Assembly (NCBI RefSeq): GCF_020616555.1
Contig: NZ_CP085173.1
Coordinates: forward strand, 7,642,001-7,706,000
From: Streptomyces longhuiensis
GTDB taxonomy: Bacteria > Actinomycetota > Actinomycetes > Streptomycetales > Streptomycetaceae
Length of the DNA stretch: 64,000 nucleotides
Direction of reading: 5' to 3'
Below the pieces are notes generated by a model. It did no database searches, was not told the DNA's origin, and saw only the letters and a program-made list of their open reading frames with translations. Made by a program: the position numbers and the translations under genes. Shown here one piece after another: positions 59,051-64,000 of the stretch (the first letter of the stretch is position 1; each line of letters opens with the position of its first letter).

Positions 59051-61108
59051 ATGCCTGAACTCAACCGGCGGCGTTTCCTGCAGATAGCGGGCGCGACCGC
59101 GGGCTTCACCGCCCTGTCGAACAGCATCGACCGCGCCGCGGCCATCCCGGCCGCCCGCGTCAAGGGAACCGTCCAGGACATCGAGCACATCGTCGTCCTG
59201 ATGCAGGAGAACCGGTCCTTCGACCACTACTTCGGCACGATGAAGGGCGTCCGCGGCTTCGGAGACCCGCGACCGGTCACGCTCCCCAGCGGCAAGCCCG
59301 TATGGAACCAGGCGAGCGGCGGCAAGGAGGTCCTGCCCTACCATCCCGAGGCGGCGGACCTCGGCATGCAGTTCATCGCGGGCCTCGACCACGACTGGGC
59401 CGGCGGCCACAGCGCCTTCAACAACGGCAAGTACGACAACTGGATCGCCGCCAAGGGCACCGGCACGATGGCGTACCTGACGCGCCAGGACATCCCGTTC
59501 CACTACGCGCTCGCCGACAAGTTCACGGTGTGCGACGACTACCACTGCTCGTTCATGGGGGCCACCGACCCCAACCGCTACTACATGCTGTCGGGCCACG
59601 TCGGCAACGACGGCACCGGTGGCGGGCCCGTCCTCGGCAACCAGGAGGCGGGTTACGGCTGGACCACGTACGCCGAGCGCCTGGAGAAGGCCGGGGTCTC
59701 CTGGAAGGTCTACCAGGACATCGGCGACGGCCTCGACGCCGCCGGGAGCTGGGGCTGGATCGACGACGCCTACCGCGGCAACTACGGCGACAACTCGCTC
59801 CTCTACTTCAACACCTACCGCAACGCCAAGCCGGGCGACCCCCTCTACGACAAGGCCCGCACCGGCACGAACGCCAAGGCGGGCGACGGCTACTTCGACG
59901 TCCTGAAGGCCGACGTCAAGGCCGGGAAGCTCCCGAAGATCTCCTGGATCGCCGCGCCCGAGGCCTTCTCCGAGCACCCCAACTGGCCCGCGAACTACGG
60001 GGCTTGGTACATCTCGCAGGTGCTCGACGCGCTCACGTCCAACCCGGACGTGTGGAGCAGGACGGCTCTGTTCATCACGTACGACGAGAACGACGGCTAC
60101 TTCGACCACGTCGTGCCGCCCTACGCCCCCGCCTCCGCGAACCAGGGCCTGTCCACCGCCGACACCACGCTCGACTACTTCAAGGGCAACGCGGGCTACG
60201 CGGCGGGCCCCTACGGCCTCGGCCAGCGCGTCCCCATGATCGTCGTCTCGCCGTGGTCCACGGGCGGCTACGTCTGCTCCGAGACGCTCGACCACACCTC
60301 GATCCTGCGGTTCATGGAGAAGCGCTTCGGCGTCAAGGAGACCAACATCTCGCCGTGGCGCCGCGCGATCTGCGGCGACCTCTCCTCCGCGTTCGACTTC
60401 TCCCTCACGAACCCGGCACCGGCGCAACTGCCCAGCACCGCCGGGTACGTGCCGCCGGACCACGACCGCCACTCCAGCTACGTGCCGAAGCCGCCGGCCA
60501 CGCCCGTGCTGCCCAAGCAGGAGTCGGGCTCCCGGCCCGCGCGGCCGCTGCCGTACGCGCCGTATGTCGACGGGGTCTCCACGCCGTCGACCGGCAAGTT
60601 CCAGCTCACGTTCAGCGGCGGCCCCTCCGCGGGCGCGGCCTTCCAGGTCAGGTCCCTCAACCGGACCGACGGCCCCTGGACGTACTCCACCGAGGCCGGC
60701 AAGTCGATCTCGGACGCCTGGAACTCCACCTACTCCGCCGGGAAGTACGACCTCACGGTGCACGGCCCGAACGGATTCCTGCGCGCCTTCAAGGGCACCA
60801 ACACCGTCGCCGAGCCCGGACTCACGGCCCGCCACGACGCGAGCACGGGCAACCTCAAGCTCACGCTGACGAACCCCACCGGCGCCGACGTCCACCTCAC
60901 CGTCACCAACGCCTACGGCGGAACGCCGCAGACGTACACCGTGCGGGCCGGTGCCACCGTCACGCAGACCGTCGACCTGCGCGCGACCAAGCGCTGGTAC
61001 GACCTGAAGGTGACCGCCGACAGCGACGCCACGTACCTGCGTCGCCTCGCGGGCCATGTCGAGAACGGACAGGCCGGCGTGAGCGACCCGGGGATCCTCG
61101 CGGTCTGA
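59051..61108 (+). CDS. Tat-exported phospholipase C (phosphoesterase family)
   Basis: The 685-residue protein has a twin-arginine signal (NRRRFLQIAG) and a phosphoesterase domain starting IEHIVVLMQENRSFDHYFG, the hallmark of bacterial non-haemolytic phospholipase C. Other marks are GHSAFNNGKYDNW, FTVCDDYHCSFMGATDPNRYY and FITYDENDGYFDHVVPP. Two C-terminal beta domains (about 500-685) match the DUF756 type found in these enzymes. It would hydrolyse phospholipid head groups outside the cell. The lower-G+C leader 58930-59000 may hold a regulated promoter. Confidence 0.93.
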   Translation: MPELNRRRFLQIAGATAGFTALSNSIDRAAAIPAARVKGTVQDIEHIVVLMQENRSFDHYFGTMKGVRGFGDPRPVTLPSGKPVWNQASGGKEVLPYHPEAADLGMQFIAGLDHDWAGGHSAFNNGKYDNWIAAKGTGTMAYLTRQDIPFHYALADKFTVCDDYHCSFMGATDPNRYYMLSGHVGNDGTGGGPVLGNQEAGYGWTTYAERLEKAGVSWKVYQDIGDGLDAAGSWGWIDDAYRGNYGDNSLLYFNTYRNAKPGDPLYDKARTGTNAKAGDGYFDVLKADVKAGKLPKISWIAAPEAFSEHPNWPANYGAWYISQVLDALTSNPDVWSRTALFITYDENDGYFDHVVPPYAPASANQGLSTADTTLDYFKGNAGYAAGPYGLGQRVPMIVVSPWSTGGYVCSETLDHTSILRFMEKRFGVKETNISPWRRAICGDLSSAFDFSLTNPAPAQLPSTAGYVPPDHDRHSSYVPKPPATPVLPKQESGSRPARPLPYAPYVDGVSTPSTGKFQLTFSGGPSAGAAFQVRSLNRTDGPWTYSTEAGKSISDAWNSTYSAGKYDLTVHGPNGFLRAFKGTNTVAEPGLTARHDASTGNLKLTLTNPTGADVHLTVTNAYGGTPQTYTVRAGATVTQTVDLRATKRWYDLKVTADSDATYLRRLAGHVENGQAGVSDPGILAV

Positions 61109-61147
61109 CCCCGTAGGCGCTTCGAACCCGAACGCACTCGAAATCCG

Positions 61148-61184
61148 CGCCGCCGCCCGTTCCGTACCGGTTCGGGCGGCGGCG
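61148..61184 (+). terminator. Terminator after phospholipase C
   Basis: CGCCGCCGCCCG and CGGGCGGCGGCG pair perfectly (12 bases) around a 13-base loop, 39 bases after the stop codon. Confidence 0.75.
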
Positions 61185-61241
61185 TACGTCACATCTGTCC
61201 GCACTGGGTACCGCCACAGGATGGCGCGATAGTGTGCCCGG

Positions 61242-62204
61242 GTGACGACGCAATCGAACACCCCTGCAGGCTGGTACCCGGACCCCCAGGGCGCGCCCCA
61301 GACCCTGCGGTGGTGGGACGGTGCGCAGTGGACCGAGCACACCAGTCCTGTGCAGCAGCCCGCCGGCCAGCAGGTCCCGCACCAGGCGCAGCAGCCTCAG
61401 CAGCAGCCCGTGCAGCAGGCGGCCCAGGGCCAGTTCGCCCCTCAGCAGCCGCAGCAGCACCAGCAGCCTGTGCAGCACCAGCAGCAAGCCGCCGGTCCGT
61501 ACGGGCAGCAGGCCCCGCAGCAGCAACAGAGTTACGTCGACCCCGCCAAGGTGCAGCGCCAGGTGCAGCACCAGGCCGGTGTCGCGCCCACCGCGCAGGG
61601 CGGCGGCAGCCTCTTCACCGAGCCGGTCCTGGTGGTGAACCAGAAGGCCAAGCTGATCGAGCTGACGAACGAGTACACCGTCATGGATCAGAACGGCGGC
61701 CAGATCGGCTCCGTCGTCCAGGTCGGCCAGAGCACGCTCAAGAAGGTCGCGCGCTTCGTCTCCAGCCTCGACCAGTTCATGACCCACAAGCTGGAGATCC
61801 GTGACGCGTACGGGCAGCCGCAGCTCGTCATGACCCGGCCCGCGAAGTTCATGAAGTCGCGTGTCGTCGTGGAGCGTCCGGACGGCTCGCCGGTCGGCGA
61901 GATCGTCCAGCAGAACATGATCGGCAAGATCAACTTCGCGATCAACGTGAACGGCCAGCAGATCGGCGCCATCAAGGCCGAGAACTGGCGGGCCTGGAAC
62001 TTCTCGATCGTCGACCACGCCGACAACGAGGTCGCCCGCATCACGAAGACGTGGGAGGGACTCGCCAAGACGATGTTCACGACCGCGGACAACTACGTTC
62101 TCCAGATCCACTACCAGCTGCCCGAGCCGCTCCTGAGCCTCGTCGTGGCGACCGCCCTCACCGTGGACACCGCCCTCAAGCAGGACGCGCGCGGCTTCGG
62201 CTGA
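61242..62204 (+). CDS. DUF2510 / phospholipid scramblase-related protein
   Basis: The 320-residue protein starts with a DUF2510 WW-like motif (PAGWYPDPQ, LRWWDGAQWTEHTSP). A Gln/Pro-rich linker of about 85 residues follows (many QQPQ runs), then a LURP1/scramblase-like beta barrel (LVVNQKAKLIELTNEYTVMD, AENWRAWNFSIVDHADNEVA). DUF2510 proteins of actinomycetes are often membrane- or envelope-associated. The exact function is unknown. GTG 61242 is used. Confidence 0.88.
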   Translation: MTTQSNTPAGWYPDPQGAPQTLRWWDGAQWTEHTSPVQQPAGQQVPHQAQQPQQQPVQQAAQGQFAPQQPQQHQQPVQHQQQAAGPYGQQAPQQQQSYVDPAKVQRQVQHQAGVAPTAQGGGSLFTEPVLVVNQKAKLIELTNEYTVMDQNGGQIGSVVQVGQSTLKKVARFVSSLDQFMTHKLEIRDAYGQPQLVMTRPAKFMKSRVVVERPDGSPVGEIVQQNMIGKINFAINVNGQQIGAIKAENWRAWNFSIVDHADNEVARITKTWEGLAKTMFTTADNYVLQIHYQLPEPLLSLVVATALTVDTALKQDARGFG

Positions 62205-62224
62205 CCGGGCCGGCGCCCGCCGGT

Positions 62225-63769
62225 TCACCGTGACATCGGCTGCTCCAGGCCCACCTGCTCGTCCGCCCCGGCCGTCGTCCCGTGCGAGGCCGGGACGCGC
62301 GGTCCGCCCGCCCGGCGCGCGGCCGGGACCAGCAGTGCCGCGAGCGCGGCGGCGAGGCACAGCGCCGCGAGCAGCGTGAAGCCGTGGGTGTACCCGGAAG
62401 CGTAGGGGAGTCCCGACGCCTGGAGGTGCCCCGTGACCAGGATGCTCATCACGGCGGCGCCGATCGAGCCGCCGATGGTGCGGATGTTGGCGTTCATGCC
62501 GGTGGCCGCGCCGGTCTGCGCCGCCGGGACGTTCTGCACGATCAGGTTCGCCATGGACGCGAACGCGAGCCCGATGCCGAGCCCGAACACGCCTGCGGCG
62601 AGGGCGACTTGCCACGGCTCGGTGTGCCAGGCGGCGAGCATCGCGCAGGAGACCGCGCCGAGCGTGGCGCCGGTGGTGAGCAACGCCTTCGCCCCCACGA
62701 CGGGTTCGAGCCGGCCGCTGAGCACTCCGGCGAGGAACATCGCCACGAGCATCGGCAGCATCAGGAGCCCCGCACCCGTCACGCTCGCCCCGAAGCCGTA
62801 TCCGGCGGACGAGGGTGTCTGGGCGAAGCCGGGCAGGAACGACCACACCGCGTACATCCCCGCGCCGAAGAGCAGTGCGGCCGTGTTCGTGGTCCACACG
62901 GCGGGCAGCCGCATGACGCGCAGGTCGATCAGCGGGCTCGCGGAGCGGGCCTCGGACAGCACCCACGCGGCGAAGAGGATCACGGCGGCGGCCAGCAGGC
63001 CGACGACCTTGATCGATGCCCAGCCCCAGGACGTGGCCTGGCTGATGGGCAGCAGCAGGGCGACGAGCCAGCCGGAGAGCAGCACGGAGCCGAGCCAGTT
63101 CACGCGTCCCGTGCCGCGCGTCGGCGACTCGGGCACGTAGCGGTACGCGATCAGCGCCGTCACCGCGACGACGGCCGCGGGCAGCCAGAACAGCCAGCGG
63201 TAGTCGAGCGCGCCCACGATCGGTCCGGCCGCGACCATGCCCACACCGCCGCCCGCCGCGATGACGGCGGACAGGTTACTGATGCTGGGGCTCACCCGGT
63301 GGCCGGGGAACTCGTCGCGGATGATGCCGAACGACAGCGGGAAGAGTGCGCCGCCGATGCCTTGGACGACACGGGCGACGATGAGCAAGGTGATGCTGGG
63401 GGCGAGGGCCGCGAGCAGACAGCCCACGGTCAGCGCGACGAGCGCCGCGACCATGGTGCGCTTCTTGCCGACGAGGTCGCCGACCCGGCCGAGTATGGGC
63501 GTGAAGATCGATGCGGACAGCAGGTAGGCGGTCATCACCCAGGTCGAGGTGGCCTGGCTGGTGTGCAGCGCGTGCTGGACGGTGGGCAGGGCCGGGGCGA
63601 CCAGCGACTGCATCATCGAGAAGACGCCGGCACCGGTTGCGAGGACGGCGAAGGTGAGGCGGTTGGAGCTTCTGGGCGCCGGGTTCGGCGCCAGGGGGAT
63701 CCCGGACGTGGGATTCCCGGGCAAAGGGTTCCTGGTCGTGCGACGAGAGGGCGTGCGATTCCGGTTCAA
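62225..63769 (-). CDS. MFS efflux transporter, DHA2 (14-helix) type
   Basis: This 514-residue drug:proton antiporter-like protein has helix and loop motifs of the 14-helix family: STWVMTAYLLSASIFTPILG, RVGDLVGKKRTM, RVVQGIGGALFPL and QTGAATGMNANIRTIGGS. It begins at TTG 63769 after GAGAG, with a basic, Pro/Asn-rich 35-residue tail before helix 1. A 22-base dyad 165 bases upstream probably binds its repressor. The substrate is not predictable from motifs. Confidence 0.9.
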   Translation of the reverse strand: MNRNRTPSRRTTRNPLPGNPTSGIPLAPNPAPRSSNRLTFAVLATGAGVFSMMQSLVAPALPTVQHALHTSQATSTWVMTAYLLSASIFTPILGRVGDLVGKKRTMVAALVALTVGCLLAALAPSITLLIVARVVQGIGGALFPLSFGIIRDEFPGHRVSPSISNLSAVIAAGGGVGMVAAGPIVGALDYRWLFWLPAAVVAVTALIAYRYVPESPTRGTGRVNWLGSVLLSGWLVALLLPISQATSWGWASIKVVGLLAAAVILFAAWVLSEARSASPLIDLRVMRLPAVWTTNTAALLFGAGMYAVWSFLPGFAQTPSSAGYGFGASVTGAGLLMLPMLVAMFLAGVLSGRLEPVVGAKALLTTGATLGAVSCAMLAAWHTEPWQVALAAGVFGLGIGLAFASMANLIVQNVPAAQTGAATGMNANIRTIGGSIGAAVMSILVTGHLQASGLPYASGYTHGFTLLAALCLAAALAALLVPAARRAGGPRVPASHGTTAGADEQVGLEQPMSR

Positions 63770-63932
63770 GGCGGTGTCTCTCTGAACGGAAGGTGGCCGG
63801 GCGCACCGGCATGACCTGCGGCGAGGGCCGCGGCCTGCGGGCGCGCACGAGCTGGGAGGATGTGGGATCCGGCCGTTTCGGCCGGTCTGCCCGCAGCACG
63901 GTGCGGCGGGGCGCCGGGTGCATCGACTGTTA

Positions 63933-63954
63933 AAGTGGAGGCACCCCTCGACTT
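63933..63954. promoter_or_regulatory. 22-bp dyad upstream of the efflux gene
   Basis: AAGT-N-GAGG-N4-CCTC-N-ACTT is symmetrical over 22 bases. It lies in the promoter region of the DHA2 transporter, and a divergent regulator may start beyond base 64000. Confidence 0.55.
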
Positions 63955-64000
63955 GGATGACGATAGCGGAGGGAAGCCTCCGGTACAACCTCGGCAGCCC

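Overview
The window is about 72-75% G+C, with strongly G/C-biased third codon positions, frequent GTG/TTG starts, many ATGA/GTGA stop-start overlaps, Tat signals, a class II tRNA-Leu and a type VII secretion remnant. Together these point to Streptomyces or a very close actinomycete. The mix of catabolic operons, small biosynthetic loci and secreted hydrolases resembles an accessory or arm region rather than the conserved core. I see no insertion sequences, phage genes, rRNA or CRISPR array.

Layout. 1-4.7 kb: a divergent locus with a ThDP-dependent lyase (partial, minus), then a SucC/SucD-like CoA ligase pair and an aldehyde dehydrogenase (plus), ending in a hairpin. 4.8-7.2 kb: tRNA-Leu(GAG) with terminator, a secreted L,D-transpeptidase and a small lipoprotein. 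7.2-12.9 kb: a six-gene minus-strand operon (KAS III, ACP, KAS II, second KAS III, carboxymuconolactone-decarboxylase-like protein, P450) resembling a compact type II fatty-acid/polyketide cluster. 13.2-18.2 kb: a Mut7-C protein, then an APC permease divergent from a TetR regulator and an iron-sulfur/FMN/FAD oxidoreductase. 18.2-26.1 kb: a GntR-controlled divergent regulon (acyl-CoA dehydrogenase, family III CoA transferase, MmgE/PrpD | MFS, HTD2/MCH-type hydratase, CitE-like lyase). Its gene content matches activation, hydration and cleavage of a branched C5 dicarboxylate such as itaconate or mesaconate. 26.2-31.8 kb: a gene scar (LysR 3' half plus a small membrane ORF), then acyl-CoA dehydrogenase, NDP-forming acyl-CoA ligase, a DUF35 protein and a thiolase fold lacking the usual Cys, which looks like a thiolase-DUF35 aldolase pair. 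31.8-33.7 kb: an AMP-forming acyl-CoA synthetase. 33.9-38.1 kb: pentapeptide-repeat protein, EccD and an EspI-like ATPase, an orphan type VII module. 38.2-43.1 kb: a CynX/NimT-type MFS divergent from a FadR-type regulator, and a secreted GH31 enzyme.

43.3-49.5 kb is the most striking system: a double-glycine-leader peptide, an HlyD-like fusion protein, a C39-peptidase ABC transporter and a second NHLM-type ABC transporter, tightly overlapped on the minus strand. The predicted core peptide has no Cys and no aromatic residue, and no maturation enzyme is present, so it looks like an export machine for an unmodified, Gly/Leu/Thr-rich peptide.

49.9-64 kb: an unknown protein, a Tat-exported lactonase-fold protein, an MHS-family transporter, a secreted unknown protein whose 3' end is repeated in tandem, GH4 and GH38 glycosidases, a Tat-exported phospholipase C, a DUF2510/scramblase-like protein and a DHA2 efflux pump. 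Probable operators (inverted repeats) were located in several of the divergent promoters. All functional statements come from reading motifs and context; no database search was possible.
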